The notes under the pieces were generated by a model. It saw only the letters and a list, made by a program, of their open reading frames with translations, was not told the DNA's origin and did not search any database. 64,000 bases of DNA from Alphaproteobacteria bacterium. Its GTDB lineage: Bacteria > Pseudomonadota > Alphaproteobacteria > Caulobacterales > Hyphomonadaceae. Positions 43,894 to 53,074 of this stretch are shown here, piece by piece. The stretch covers positions 33,986 to 97,985 of the forward strand of contig JAHJYW010000009.1 of the NCBI GenBank assembly GCA_018827375.1, in the 5' to 3' direction. Numbering within the stretch: the stretch's first letter is position 1; the number at the start of each line of letters is the position of its first letter. Made by a program: the position numbers and the translations under genes.

Positions 43894-44679
43894 TTGAGCC
43901 AGCCATCCATACGCCTCGAGATCAATGCGCCCTTCGGCGAGATCATCCTTAACAAGCCGGACAAGCGAAACGCCCTGTCGGTCGACATGTGGGCGGCGAT
44001 CCCGGAAATGATCGAGCAGGTTGAGGCTGCCGAGACGGTCAAGGTCGTGATCATTCATGGCGGAGACGCAGGGGCCTTCGCGGCGGGCGCAGACATATCG
44101 GAGTTTTCCACGATCTATGCGACGCGTGAGGCGGCCGCGCAGTCTGGCGGCGTTATTGCCGCCGCACTGGACGCTGTTGAGGCCTGCACCAAGCCGGTGA
44201 TCGCAGCGATTGATGGCGCCTGTGTAGGTGGCGGGATGAGCCTTGCCATGGCGGCGGACCTGCGGGTGGCCGGGGAGGGTGCACGATTTGGCATCACGCC
44301 GGCCAAGCTCGGCATCGTCTATCCGGCAGGAGATACGCGGCGGCTGGTTTCGGCGATCGGCGCATCGCGGGCAAAGGATATCCTGTTCACGGCACGTATC
44401 TTCGGGGCCGTCGAGGCGAAGGAAATGGGACTTCTGAACCGTGTCGTCGGCAAGGGCGAGGCCTTGGCGGGTGCGCGGGATCTGGGCGCTTCAGTGGCGG
44501 CGACTTCGCAATGGTCGACACGGGCGATCAAGCGGATGGTGACGGGCATCGAGGCCGGATGGACCGACACGTCAGCAGAGGCCTCGGCCCTCTTTCTCGA
44601 TGGCTTCGGCAGCGAGGACTTTATTGAGGGCTATTCCTCGTTCCTCGCGAAGCGGCCTGCAAATTTCACGTTCAAATGA
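43894..44679 (+). CDS. Crotonase-fold (enoyl-CoA hydratase/isomerase family) protein lacking the catalytic glutamates
   Basis: The 261-aa protein has the crotonase fold: LNKPDKRNALSVDMWAAIPE, AFAAGADISEFSTIYATREA (oxyanion hole) and AIDGACVGGGMSLAMAADLR. In active hydratases the last block reads GGGCELAM and the next FGQPEILLG, supplying the two catalytic Glu. Here they read GGGMSLAM and FGITPAKLG, so both Glu are replaced (by Ser and Pro in my alignment). It may therefore be an isomerase, hydrolase or other crotonase activity. I take the TTG at 43894 (GGGAGC upstream); a GTG at 43846 is possible. Its stop overlaps the CoA-transferase start. Confidence 0.85.
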   Translation: MSQPSIRLEINAPFGEIILNKPDKRNALSVDMWAAIPEMIEQVEAAETVKVVIIHGGDAGAFAAGADISEFSTIYATREAAAQSGGVIAAALDAVEACTKPVIAAIDGACVGGGMSLAMAADLRVAGEGARFGITPAKLGIVYPAGDTRRLVSAIGASRAKDILFTARIFGAVEAKEMGLLNRVVGKGEALAGARDLGASVAATSQWSTRAIKRMVTGIEAGWTDTSAEASALFLDGFGSEDFIEGYSSFLAKRPANFTFK

Positions 44680-45959
44680 CGCGGCGTGCTGACAGCCTTG
44701 CGGAGGGCTTTGCAGCCCTGCGGGCGCTGAAGCCGGGGCCTGCGCGGCTCTATCTTGCGGGTTGCAGCGGCGAACCAGTCGGCCTTTTCAAGGCACTCGG
44801 TACGCAGCTTGAGCTGGCGCGTGACCTGACCTTTGTCGGCGTGCCGGTGCCGGGTCTCAACCATCTCGACTGGACCAGCCTCCATGCAACGGCAAGGGCG
44901 GAAATGCCCTTCATGTTCGAAGTGATGCGGGAAGGGTTTGCGGCAGGGAAGATCGACCTGCGGCCGATGCATTACAGCGACAGCTATCGCCAGATGCAGA
45001 CCGGGCCGATTGATCTTGCCGTCATCATGGTCTCACCGCCGGACGCCGATGGACGGGTCAGTCTCGGCCTGTCGGCGGATTTCTCAGGCGCGGTTCTGGC
45101 CCGCCCTGAGATACGGGTCATGGCCGTGGTCAACCCGCGCATGCCGGCACCCGCTGATACGTTGCGCGTTCCGCTCTCGCGATTTGATGTGGCGGCCCTG
45201 GATGACACGCCGCTCGTGGAGCTGGTGGAATCGGCTCTGCCGCCGGTGTTTGCGCGCATAGGCGAGCGGATCGCGGGCCTTGTGGGTGGGAAGGCAGCCT
45301 GCCTGCAGTTCGGCATCGGCAATGTGCAGCCAGCCGCCCTGAAGGCGCTCGCCGACGCGGGCGGGCCAGCAAACCTGACGATCCATTCCGGCCTGGTGAC
45401 GGATCCGATGTTGGGGCTGATTGATGCGGGCCGCGTGGTCGAGGCGCCGGGCGCGATCCTGACAGGCGTCGCGATGGGCACGGAGCGACTGTACGAGCGG
45501 GTGGCGCGCGACCAACGCTTCCGCTTCCGCGGCGTGGATGTGACGCACGGGATTGATGTGCTTTCGGCGATACCGCGTTTCGTGGCGATCAATTCGGTTC
45601 TGGAAGTGGACCTGTTCGGGCAGGCGAACGCAGAATTCATGAAGGGACGGCAGGTGTCCGGTATTGGCGGGCTCGCGAACTACCTGCGCGGGGCAGCAGC
45701 CTCTGAGGGCGGCATGCCGATTGTCGCGTTGCCCTCGACCGCTGCGAAAGGACAGGTCAGCCGCATCGTGGCGCGACTGGGACCGGAAGCCGTCAGCGTG
45801 CCGCGCTCGGATATCGCATGGGTCGTCACCGAGCATGGCGCGGTGAACCTGCGCGCAGCGCGCCTTGATGCACGGGCGGAGATGCTGATCTCGATTGCTG
45901 ATCCGGCGCACCGTGACGCGCTGGCGAATGAATGGGCCGGAATGCGGGCGGGCGTTTAG
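44676..45959 (+). CDS. Acetyl-CoA hydrolase/transferase family protein
   Basis: The 427-aa protein belongs to the class I-like acetyl-CoA hydrolase/4-hydroxybutyrate CoA-transferase family. Evidence: LYLAGCSGEPVGLFKALGTQ near the start, IDLAVIMVSPPDADGRVSLG, the glycine loop QFGIGNVQPAALKALADAGG, INSVLEVDLFGQANAEFMKG with the probable catalytic Glu, and IVALPSTAAKGQVSRIVARL. It exchanges CoA between acids or hydrolyses an acyl-CoA. It overlaps the crotonase-fold gene by ATGA (44676-44679), so the two probably act on one pathway. Acyl group not deducible. Confidence 0.9.
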   Translation: MTRRADSLAEGFAALRALKPGPARLYLAGCSGEPVGLFKALGTQLELARDLTFVGVPVPGLNHLDWTSLHATARAEMPFMFEVMREGFAAGKIDLRPMHYSDSYRQMQTGPIDLAVIMVSPPDADGRVSLGLSADFSGAVLARPEIRVMAVVNPRMPAPADTLRVPLSRFDVAALDDTPLVELVESALPPVFARIGERIAGLVGGKAACLQFGIGNVQPAALKALADAGGPANLTIHSGLVTDPMLGLIDAGRVVEAPGAILTGVAMGTERLYERVARDQRFRFRGVDVTHGIDVLSAIPRFVAINSVLEVDLFGQANAEFMKGRQVSGIGGLANYLRGAAASEGGMPIVALPSTAAKGQVSRIVARLGPEAVSVPRSDIAWVVTEHGAVNLRAARLDARAEMLISIADPAHRDALANEWAGMRAGV

Positions 45960-46041
45960 CCATCAAACCGGAATCAGGCAAAGACCAACCTGCCTGCACC
46001 GATCATTTGCCCTTAACCCAACCCATGCTAAAGCGCTGATC

Positions 46042-46656
46042 ATGAACGGAATCCAACTCCATAAGGGCGACTTGCCCGCGAATATCGATTTCGGCGCGAT
46101 TGTTGCCATCGATACCGAAGCCATGGGCCTCAACCCGCTGCGCGATCATCTGACGCTGGTGCAATTGTCGTCCGGTGACGGCACAGCGCATCTCGTCCAG
46201 CTCGGCCGCGATTACAATTGCCCGAACCTGAAGGCCCTGCTGGCCGACCCCAAGGTCATCAAGCTGTTCCACTTTGCGCGGTTTGACGTCGGCATGATCA
46301 AGCGCTGGCTCGGCGTCGATTGCGCGCCGATCTGGTGCACCAAGATCGCCTCCAAACTGGCGCGGACCTATACCGACAGGCATGGCCTGAAGGATGTCGC
46401 CCGCGAAATTGCAGGCGTAGACCTGTCCAAGGCCCAGCAAAGCTCAGATTGGGGCGCAAAAGAGTTGAGCGATGCGCAGGTCCAGTATGCGGCCTCTGAT
46501 GTGCTCCACCTGCACGCCATCAAGGAAGGGCTCGAAGCGATGCTCATCCGCGAAGGACGGCTGGACATGGCGCAATCCTGTTTCAACTTCCTGCCAACCC
46601 GTGCCGCGCTTGATCTCGCCGGATGGGGCGAGCAGGACATTTTTGCGCATTCCTGA
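46042..46656 (+). CDS. Ribonuclease D, short form
   Basis: The 204-aa protein is the exonuclease domain alone, without the HRDC domains of E. coli RNase D; this short form is usual next to lptC in alphaproteobacteria. The DEDD-type active site is visible: AIDTEAMGLNPLRDHLTLVQ (first Asp and Glu), LFHFARFDVGMIKRW (second Asp) and QVQYAASDVLHLHAI (Tyr and last Asp). It trims RNA 3' ends. The ATG at 46042 is the family start (MNGIQLHKGDLP); the frame upstream overlaps the CoA-transferase gene. Confidence 0.93.
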   Translation: MNGIQLHKGDLPANIDFGAIVAIDTEAMGLNPLRDHLTLVQLSSGDGTAHLVQLGRDYNCPNLKALLADPKVIKLFHFARFDVGMIKRWLGVDCAPIWCTKIASKLARTYTDRHGLKDVAREIAGVDLSKAQQSSDWGAKELSDAQVQYAASDVLHLHAIKEGLEAMLIREGRLDMAQSCFNFLPTRAALDLAGWGEQDIFAHS

Positions 46657-46750
46657 AGCAGGCGTCATGTTGTGGGCGCTTTTGTTTCGCGCCTATCAAA
46701 GGTAAACACGACCTGTAATAGTTTGTAACAGGCCGCAGGCGCTCGCTTTC

Positions 46751-47425
46751 ATGGACGCAGTCAAGCATCACGACCCGGCATCCCTTTGGGTGCCCCGCCG
46801 GCAGTCGACGCTGGCCGATGCCCGCAAACGGTCGGACCGTGTGCGCGGGATGCGTATCCTTTTCATGGCCTGCGCCGCCATTTCGATAGGGCTCTTCCTC
46901 GGTTTTATCATCAAGAGTGCGCTGACGCGTGATGCCGTGCCCGTCAAGATTTCGGGCGATGAGGTCGTCACGATGCTCAATCCGCGGTTTACCGGGCGCG
47001 ATTCAACCGGCGAGAGCTTCACGATCACGGCCGATGCCGCACGCCGCAAGGAATTGACGACCAACATGGTTGATCTTGTGGCGCCGATCCTGCGGGATGC
47101 AGCCGGCAGCGAAGTGCGCGCGCCATCCGGCATGTATGACCGCGATGCCGGTATCCTCGAGCTTTATGACGATGTGCAGATTACCGACGCGTCGGGCTAT
47201 TCCTTCAAGACGGCGGCAGCGCGGGTGCATGTCGGGCAGGACTGGGTTGAAGGCCTTTCACCACTGGAAGGCAAGGGACCGCTTGGCGATATCCGCTCGG
47301 ACTCGTATGAGATTCTTGAAGGTGGTAACCGTGTTGTCTTTCAGGGTAACGTAAGAACAGTGATCTATCCGGCCGAGCCTGATGTGCCGGCAAGTGATGA
47401 AAGTGGTGCAGATGGCAATCCTTAA
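46751..47425 (+). CDS. lptC: LPS export periplasmic protein LptC
   Basis: The 224-aa bitopic protein has one N-terminal membrane segment (MRILFMACAAISIGLFLGFI) and a periplasmic beta-jellyroll, with PRFTGRDSTGESFTITADAA and GMYDRDAGILELYDDVQITD, then ISVLEGGNR-like repeats of the OstA type. LptC receives LPS from the LptBFG extractor and passes it to LptA. Its C-terminus overlaps the start of lptA by 29 bases in another frame (47397-47425), so translation is coupled. lptF and lptG are not in the window. Confidence 0.93.
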   Translation: MDAVKHHDPASLWVPRRQSTLADARKRSDRVRGMRILFMACAAISIGLFLGFIIKSALTRDAVPVKISGDEVVTMLNPRFTGRDSTGESFTITADAARRKELTTNMVDLVAPILRDAAGSEVRAPSGMYDRDAGILELYDDVQITDASGYSFKTAAARVHVGQDWVEGLSPLEGKGPLGDIRSDSYEILEGGNRVVFQGNVRTVIYPAEPDVPASDESGADGNP

Positions 47426-47933
47426 ACTCTTCGGGGCAGCGTTGGCGCTCTCCTCCCTGGCTGTTCCGGCCATGGCGCAGATTTCGTCGGAAGGCGGGCC
47501 GATCTATATCGACTCCGAGCGCACCGAGAGCCTCGAGCGCGAGCGCAAGGTCCTGCTGATCGGCAATGTCGACATCCAGCAGGGCACGGCGCGGCTGCGC
47601 GCGGACACGGTCACCATCATCTTCAGCGGCACGACGGGCGGCGGAGCGGCCTCTGGCGTCGGCTCCGGCTTTGGCGCGATCCAGACCATGGTCGCTGAGG
47701 GTAATGTGTTTTACGTGACGCCGGAAATGAAGGCCAAGGGCGACCGCGGCGTCTATGATGCGGCAGTCGATACGATAACAATGACGGGCCATGTGGCCCT
47801 CATGCGTGAGCGCGATGTGGCCGAGGGCCAGACATTGAAAATGGAAGTTGGCAAGCGCCGTACGACGCTGGATGGTGGTGCAGGCCGGACACGTATGGTG
47901 ATTGAGCCGGACCAGAAAACAGCCGGGAACTGA
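47397..47933 (+). CDS. lptA: LPS transport periplasmic protein LptA
   Basis: A signal peptide (MAILKLFGAALALSSLAVPA, cleavage near AMAQ) precedes one OstA/LptA domain: IYIDSERTESLERERKVLLI, then GNVDIQQGTARLRADTVTII, MVAEGNVFYVTPEMKAKGDR and NMTGHVALMRERD-like strands. LptA polymerises head to tail as the periplasmic bridge that carries LPS to LptDE. Start choice is between ATG 47397 and ATG 47412 (MAIL...), both within lptC; the second begins directly at the signal peptide. It lies between lptC and lptB in the conserved order. Confidence 0.92.
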   Translation: MKVVQMAILKLFGAALALSSLAVPAMAQISSEGGPIYIDSERTESLERERKVLLIGNVDIQQGTARLRADTVTIIFSGTTGGGAASGVGSGFGAIQTMVAEGNVFYVTPEMKAKGDRGVYDAAVDTITMTGHVALMRERDVAEGQTLKMEVGKRRTTLDGGAGRTRMVIEPDQKTAGN

Positions 47934-48030
47934 AAAATTCGAGCAATGGCGTGAAGCCGATCTTAAGTATGTCAGGCTATGCCAATTACGGGGCGACGAT
48001 ACTGCCCGTGAACAGGGACGAATTCACGAG

Positions 48031-48765
48031 ATGACCGAAGCGGCCGAAGGCCTTGTCGTTAAGAATATTGCCAAATCCTTTGGCAAACGACAGGTGGTGC
48101 GCGATGTTTCTCTATCCCTGCAACGCGGTGAGGTAGTTGGCCTGCTTGGACCCAACGGGGCCGGCAAGACGACCTGCTTTTACATGATCATGGGCCTGAT
48201 CGGCGCGGATTCCGGATCGATTTCGATCGACGGGGAAGACGTGACGCGCCTGCCCATGTACCAGCGCGCACGCCTCGGCGTGGGCTACCTGCCCCAGGAA
48301 GCATCCATCTTCCGGGGAATGACTGTGGAAGAGAACGTCATGGCTGTTGCGGAACTGGTCGAGAAAGACCGCTCTGCACGCATGGCACAGGTCGACAGCT
48401 TGCTGAGTGAGCTGCATGTGGAACATCTTCGCGGCCAGGCGGCCACGTCCCTTTCGGGGGGTGAACGTCGCCGGGTCGAGATTGCGCGTGCACTGGCATC
48501 CCGTCCGAGCTTCATGCTACTGGACGAACCGTTCACCGGCATTGACCCGCTCGCCATTTCCGACATTTCCGAACTTGTCCGCTACCTGAAGCAGCGTGGC
48601 CTGGGCGTCCTGATTACGGACCACCAGGTGCGCGAGACGCTGCAGATCGTGGACCGGGCCTATGTCATGTATGATGGTGATGTTCTCTTCAACGGCACGC
48701 CAAGTGATGTGCTGAAGAACGAGGATGTGCGCCGGGTCTATCTGGGTGAACAGTTCGCCGCTTGA
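48031..48765 (+). CDS. lptB: LPS export ABC transporter ATP-binding protein LptB
   Basis: The 244-aa ATPase has Walker A LGPNGAGKTTCFYMIMGLIG, the Q-loop region VGYLPQEASIFRGMTVEENV, signature LSGGERRRVEIARALASRPS and Walker B MLLDEPFTGIDPLAI, with the LptB switch ITDHQVRETLQIVDRAYVM. It energises LPS extraction from the inner membrane with LptF and LptG. The ATG at 48031 (MTEAAEGLVVKNIAKSFGKR) is chosen over the frame open from 47902, which overlaps lptA. rpoN begins 22 bases after its stop. Confidence 0.97.
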   Translation: MTEAAEGLVVKNIAKSFGKRQVVRDVSLSLQRGEVVGLLGPNGAGKTTCFYMIMGLIGADSGSISIDGEDVTRLPMYQRARLGVGYLPQEASIFRGMTVEENVMAVAELVEKDRSARMAQVDSLLSELHVEHLRGQAATSLSGGERRRVEIARALASRPSFMLLDEPFTGIDPLAISDISELVRYLKQRGLGVLITDHQVRETLQIVDRAYVMYDGDVLFNGTPSDVLKNEDVRRVYLGEQFAA

Positions 48766-48787
48766 TCGATAAGGCGCGGGCTACGGA

Positions 48788-50287
48788 ATGAAACAGTCAC
48801 TCGACATGCGCCAGGGCACGTCCCTGGTAATGACGCCGCAACTGCAGCAGGCGATCAAGCTTTTGCAACTCTCCAACCAGGAACTCAACGAGTTCGTGGA
48901 AGAAGAGATCGAGCGCAATCCCTTGCTCAACAAAGCCGAAGACAATTCTGGCGATAGCGGCGATCAGGCTGAAGCCCCGTCGCGCCGCGAACAGCTTTCA
49001 CTCGACGAGAATTCCGGCATGGGGACCGCTCGCGATCAACTGGACGCGCCGGGTGAAGATGTTTTTGAGCCCGGCACGGGGTCCGATGCTGCGATGCCTG
49101 CCGAGGGCTCAGGCCCGTCAGCCCAGACCGACTGGTCGAGCGCCACCTCAGGCGGCAGCTTCAACAGCGAAGAATATGACTTCGCGGCCAACCTTACGAC
49201 GGACATCACCTTGCAGGAACACCTGCACAACCAGCTGAACATTGCCGGCCTCTCGGCCGCTGACCGCCTGATCGGTGCCCGTCTTATTGATGAGACGGAC
49301 GAGGCCGGTTACCTGCGCGCGCCGCTTGAAGATGTCGCCAAGGTGCTTGGCGCCGATGAAGCGAACGTCGCCGCTGTGCTCGCCGTCTGTCAGGGCTTTG
49401 AGCCGACCGGCGTAATGGCGCGCTCGATCCCTGAATGCCTTACATTGCAGCTGAAGGAGCGTGGCCGCTTTGACCCCGCCATGGAAGCCATGCTCGCCAA
49501 TCTCGACATGGTGGCCAAGCATGACCTGAAGGGTCTTGCGGACATATGCGGTGTCGACAAGGCGGACCTGATGGACATGCTGGGCGAGTTGCGCCAGCTG
49601 AGCCCCAAGCCGGGCAGTGGCTTCTCGAGCGATACAACCATTGCCGTGGCGCCAGACGTCTTCGTGCGGGAACTTCCCAATGGCACGTTTGCTGTCGAAC
49701 TGAACTCCGAGACGCTGCCACGTGTGCTGATGGACAAGGCCTATTATGCCGAAGTCACAGCCTTGCCGATGCGCGACCAGGAGAAGGAATTCATCTCGGA
49801 ATGCGCAGCCAATGCGACATGGCTGATCAAGTCGCTGGACCAGCGTGCCCGGACGATCCTGAAAGTGGCGAGCGAGATCGTGCGCCAGCAGGACGCGTTC
49901 TTTGCGCATGGTGTGGCCCACCTTCGGCCGTTGAACCTGAAACAGGTTGCCGACGCGATCGAGATGCACGAATCCACTGTCAGCCGTGTGACATCGAACA
50001 AATACATGGCCACGCCGCGCGGTCTCTTCGAACTCAAGTATTTCTTCTCCGCAGCGATTCCATCGACCGGCGGCGGCGAGGCCCATTCGGCCGAGGCCGT
50101 TCGCTATCGGATCAAGGCATTGATTGATAACGAGACCGAGGATGATGTGCTCTCGGATGATCAGATCGTCGAGATCCTGACCGGCTATGGCATCGAGATC
50201 GCGCGCCGCACGGTGGCGAAGTATCGCGAGAGCCTGCACATTCCGTCGAGCGTGCAGCGCCGCCGCATCAATCGCGCCAGCGCCTGA
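48788..50287 (+). CDS. rpoN: RNA polymerase sigma-54 factor
   Basis: The 499-aa factor shows all three regions: activator-interacting region I (MKQSLDMRQGTSLVMTPQLQ, then QAIKLLQLSNQELNEFVEEE), an acidic region II, and region III with core-binding and the HTH (LNLKQVADAIEMHESTVSRV) plus the RpoN box ARRTVAKYRE that reads the -24 element. It directs transcription from -24/-12 promoters with AAA+ activators. It follows lptB by 22 bases, as in many proteobacteria, but the usual hpf and ptsN genes downstream are replaced by the convergent nuclease gene. Confidence 0.97.
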   Translation: MKQSLDMRQGTSLVMTPQLQQAIKLLQLSNQELNEFVEEEIERNPLLNKAEDNSGDSGDQAEAPSRREQLSLDENSGMGTARDQLDAPGEDVFEPGTGSDAAMPAEGSGPSAQTDWSSATSGGSFNSEEYDFAANLTTDITLQEHLHNQLNIAGLSAADRLIGARLIDETDEAGYLRAPLEDVAKVLGADEANVAAVLAVCQGFEPTGVMARSIPECLTLQLKERGRFDPAMEAMLANLDMVAKHDLKGLADICGVDKADLMDMLGELRQLSPKPGSGFSSDTTIAVAPDVFVRELPNGTFAVELNSETLPRVLMDKAYYAEVTALPMRDQEKEFISECAANATWLIKSLDQRARTILKVASEIVRQQDAFFAHGVAHLRPLNLKQVADAIEMHESTVSRVTSNKYMATPRGLFELKYFFSAAIPSTGGGEAHSAEAVRYRIKALIDNETEDDVLSDDQIVEILTGYGIEIARRTVAKYRESLHIPSSVQRRRINRASA

Positions 50288-50293
50288 TCCGGT

Positions 50294-51097
50294 TTACTCG
50301 GCCGCCTGCTCTTCAGGCGACACAGTTTCGAACATCTCGTTCAAATAGGCCGCAAGCCTGACGCCGCCCATGGAGAGGCGCGCGCGTATTATGTCGCGTG
50401 CTTCATAGGCATAATCATACGAGAGAATTTGCGTATCCGGATAGATCGTATCGCGGATCGCGGCGCTCTCATCGGCCCAGTCTGCAGGCTGTGCCTTGGC
50501 CCATTCGGCCAATTGGTCCGGCGTAATCTTCTGCAGCAGCCATGTTGTCCACTCCGTGTAGGAGAGCTCCTGATAGTTGATCAGCAACTCGTCCCAAACT
50601 TGGTGCAGGTTGGTCATTTCCTCGAAGAATGTACAGACGAACTGGTTGCCGCCCCGGTCCGTGCCGTTGCCGACATGGAGCGGCTGGTGCAGGTCGCCGA
50701 CGATGTGGATGATGAAGCGCAGGGCCAGTTGACGCTCTTCCATCGGGGCGGCGGGATCAATCGCGATGGCGCGGTATTTCGCGAGGGCGGTGATCGCGTC
50801 GCCTTCCGGCGGCGGGGTCACCTGCGCATAGGTCTGGCCTACGGGAATGGTCACATAGTGCCAGGGATTGGCCTCTGAGCGCCAGAACGTGGCTGGATTG
50901 GAGCGCATATGGTCCGGCCAGTCAGCGGCTTCTGCGATGCCCTCAGGGCCGAGGATATCCTTCACGCCTGTATCGGCGGTCTGGCTGAGATAGGTCTGCG
51001 CGACGGCGCCGACGACGCGGTGGCCGGTCTTGCCCCAGGCATGGGCGGGCATGACCGTGGATAGGGCGACGAGGCAGGTCACGATCAGGCGTTTCAT
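50294..51097 (-). CDS. Secreted S1/P1-type nuclease
   Basis: The 267-aa protein has a signal peptide (MKRLIVTCLVALSTVMPAHA) after which the mature chain starts WGKTGHRVVGAVAQTYL. S1/P1 nucleases use this N-terminal Trp backbone and its neighbouring His as zinc ligands. Further trinuclear zinc ligands are in EAADWPDHMRSN, PWHYVTIP and RFIIHIVGDLHQPLHVGNGT with DRGGNQF. Such enzymes cut single-stranded DNA and RNA and remove 3'-phosphates. The ATG at 51097 is fixed by the signal peptide. It lies 76 bases downstream of ribokinase on the same strand, suggesting a nucleic-acid scavenging transcript. Confidence 0.93.
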   Translation of the reverse strand: MKRLIVTCLVALSTVMPAHAWGKTGHRVVGAVAQTYLSQTADTGVKDILGPEGIAEAADWPDHMRSNPATFWRSEANPWHYVTIPVGQTYAQVTPPPEGDAITALAKYRAIAIDPAAPMEERQLALRFIIHIVGDLHQPLHVGNGTDRGGNQFVCTFFEEMTNLHQVWDELLINYQELSYTEWTTWLLQKITPDQLAEWAKAQPADWADESAAIRDTIYPDTQILSYDYAYEARDIIRARLSMGGVRLAAYLNEMFETVSPEEQAAE

Positions 51098-51173
51098 CGG
51101 GCAGTCTCCGTGGTGCGAGCGGTGGGCTGACCTGAAAAGGATTTGCCGCACCGGGTCAATGCAACCTGTTGCC

Positions 51174-52025
51174 TCAGGGCCATGTTTTCGCAATGAGCGC
51201 ATCGACATCTGAGCGCTTTGGCAGGCTGGGCTGGGCGCCAGCGCGTGTGCATGCCAGCGCGCCTGCCGTTACGCCAAAGCGCAGGGCATCCCGCTCGCTC
51301 ATGCCTTCGATCAGGGCGACCGTCAGGGCCGCTGTGAACGTGTCGCCAGCGCCGACTGTGTCGACGACCTGCACTTCGGGTGAGGTCTCTCGGGCGACCT
51401 CCTTGCCATGCCGATAGAGTGCCGCGCCGTCGCCGCCGAGCGAAATGGCAACCAGCGCCCCCCCCGTGTGCAATTTGTCACCATAGAAGGCGGCCTCTGT
51501 CTCGTTGACGGACAGGAGGCTTGCACGGGCGAGGAGGGCGTCCGGCACCGTCATGGCGGGGGCAAGGTTCAGGCTGATGAAGCCAGTGGCGCGGTTGGCG
51601 GCGGCGAGCAGGGTGTCGGCCGGTATTTCGAGCACGCCCATCATGTCGGTAATGGCATCGCCGTCCACGTCAGCGGGGCGCAGCGCGCGGTTCGCACCCG
51701 GACAGACCACGATCAGGTTCTCGCCATCGGCCGAGACGGCAATCAGGGCCACGCCTGTCGTCTCGCCATTAATGTGCTGCACGCCTGAGAGATCCACGCC
51801 GCCCGCCTGAAGCAGTTTGAGCGCTTCCTCGGCCATGTCGTCTGCACCGACCGCGCCGATGAGGCGGACATCCGCCCCAAGGCGACGCGCGGCGAGGGCC
51901 TGGTTCGCGCCCTTCCCGCCGGGATGGCGTGCGAGGCGGGCATTCGTCACCGTCTCGCCGGGGCGGGGGAGGGTGGGGCCGGTGGCGACCATATCCAGAT
52001 TGATGGAGCCTGTGACCGTTATCAT
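51174..52025 (-). CDS. rbsK: Ribokinase
   Basis: The 283-aa PfkB-family kinase starts MITVTGSINLDMVATGPTLP, has the first signature in RHPGGKGANQALAARRLGAD, and the second VVDTVGAGDTFTAALTVALI with the anion hole and catalytic Asp in GAGD. It phosphorylates ribose at O5. Its ATG overlaps the stop of the nucleoside hydrolase gene (52022-52025), so the pair is coupled: the hydrolase frees ribose and this kinase traps it for the pentose phosphate pathway. A related sugar kinase is possible, but GGKGANQA strongly fits ribokinase. Confidence 0.93.
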   Translation of the reverse strand: MITVTGSINLDMVATGPTLPRPGETVTNARLARHPGGKGANQALAARRLGADVRLIGAVGADDMAEEALKLLQAGGVDLSGVQHINGETTGVALIAVSADGENLIVVCPGANRALRPADVDGDAITDMMGVLEIPADTLLAAANRATGFISLNLAPAMTVPDALLARASLLSVNETEAAFYGDKLHTGGALVAISLGGDGAALYRHGKEVARETSPEVQVVDTVGAGDTFTAALTVALIEGMSERDALRFGVTAGALACTRAGAQPSLPKRSDVDALIAKTWP

Positions 52026-52948
52026 GATCTTGTCATCAGCCCCTCAACGACTGCGAAGAACCCGTCTGCATCGGCCTGTGTAACCCAGGTGTGCGGGCCG
52101 TCTTTCTCTGCAGACACGCGCGTCTGGCCAAAGTGTGCGCCTTCATCCGTGTCGACGCTTACCCGTGCCTTGCGGCTTTCAAACAGGTCAGGCGCGAGAA
52201 GGTAGGCAATCGTGGAGGGGTCATGCATGGGTGTCATGCGACCTTCCTTCCAGCGCGCTTCGAGTACATTGGCGGCCTCCAGCAGCTGCACCATGATGGC
52301 TGGCCACGCGCCAGAGAGGGCGCGTAGCGGTTTCAGGCGCTCTGGCTCGGCGCGCACCTGATGCGTCACGTCGAGGCTGAGCAGCGTCGCTGGAATGCCG
52401 CTATCGAGCACCACGGCGGCGGCATGCGGGTCTGCGAATATGTTGAACTCGGCAAAGGGGGTGATGTTGCCGCCTTCACTGTCAGCGCCGCCCATGATGA
52501 CGAGCTGGTCAATGCCGCGGGCGATATCAGGCGCCATGATTATGGCGGTTGCGACATTGGTCAGCGGACCGGTCACGACGATCGTGTATTCGCCCGGCGC
52601 AGCGCGACGCAACGTGTCGATCAGGTGCGTGACGGCGTGGGCTGGTGCAAGCGGTGCGTCTGGTTCGAAGGGCTCCAGCCCGGCCACGCCGCTGTCGCCG
52701 TGGAAATGTTCAGCTGTCACAGGTTCACGCAATATCGGGCGCGGGCACCCGGCAAACACGGGCACGTCAGGGCGGCCCATGATCTGGCACATCATGCGGG
52801 CATTCCGGCTGGTCAGCCTGAGCGGCACATTGCCGGCCACGGTGGTGATCGCGCGCACATCCAGCGCCGGGCTTGCCAGGGCCATCATCAGCATCACGGC
52901 GTCATCGACGCCCGGATCACAGTCTATGATGATCGGACGGGCCGTCAT
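52022..52948 (-). CDS. Inosine-uridine preferring nucleoside hydrolase
   Basis: The 308-aa enzyme starts MTARPIIIDCDPGVDDAVML, the calcium-binding DxDxxxDD motif of the family, followed by ALDVRAITTVAGNVPLRLTS, VVTGPLTNVATAIIMAPDIA and LVIMGGADSEGGNITPFAEF NIFADP (Asn/Glu/Asp substrate loop), and MHDPSTIAYLLAPDLF with the late Asp. It splits ribonucleosides into base and ribose. The upstream frame to 53062 overlaps the divergent cdd region and is rejected. It leads the transcript into ribokinase (four-base overlap) and probably the nuclease. Confidence 0.93.
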   Translation of the reverse strand: MTARPIIIDCDPGVDDAVMLMMALASPALDVRAITTVAGNVPLRLTSRNARMMCQIMGRPDVPVFAGCPRPILREPVTAEHFHGDSGVAGLEPFEPDAPLAPAHAVTHLIDTLRRAAPGEYTIVVTGPLTNVATAIIMAPDIARGIDQLVIMGGADSEGGNITPFAEFNIFADPHAAAVVLDSGIPATLLSLDVTHQVRAEPERLKPLRALSGAWPAIMVQLLEAANVLEARWKEGRMTPMHDPSTIAYLLAPDLFESRKARVSVDTDEGAHFGQTRVSAEKDGPHTWVTQADADGFFAVVEGLMTRS

Positions 52949-53074
52949 GCGTGTTTCGCCAGCTTTTTCAAACGGGTTTCCTTCCCTTGTAGGCTTGTTG
53001 GTGCCCATGCTAACCAACGGACCCGCCCCGGCAAGTGAGATCAGGCGGCGAGCTGCATTCAACCCTTGGAAAGC

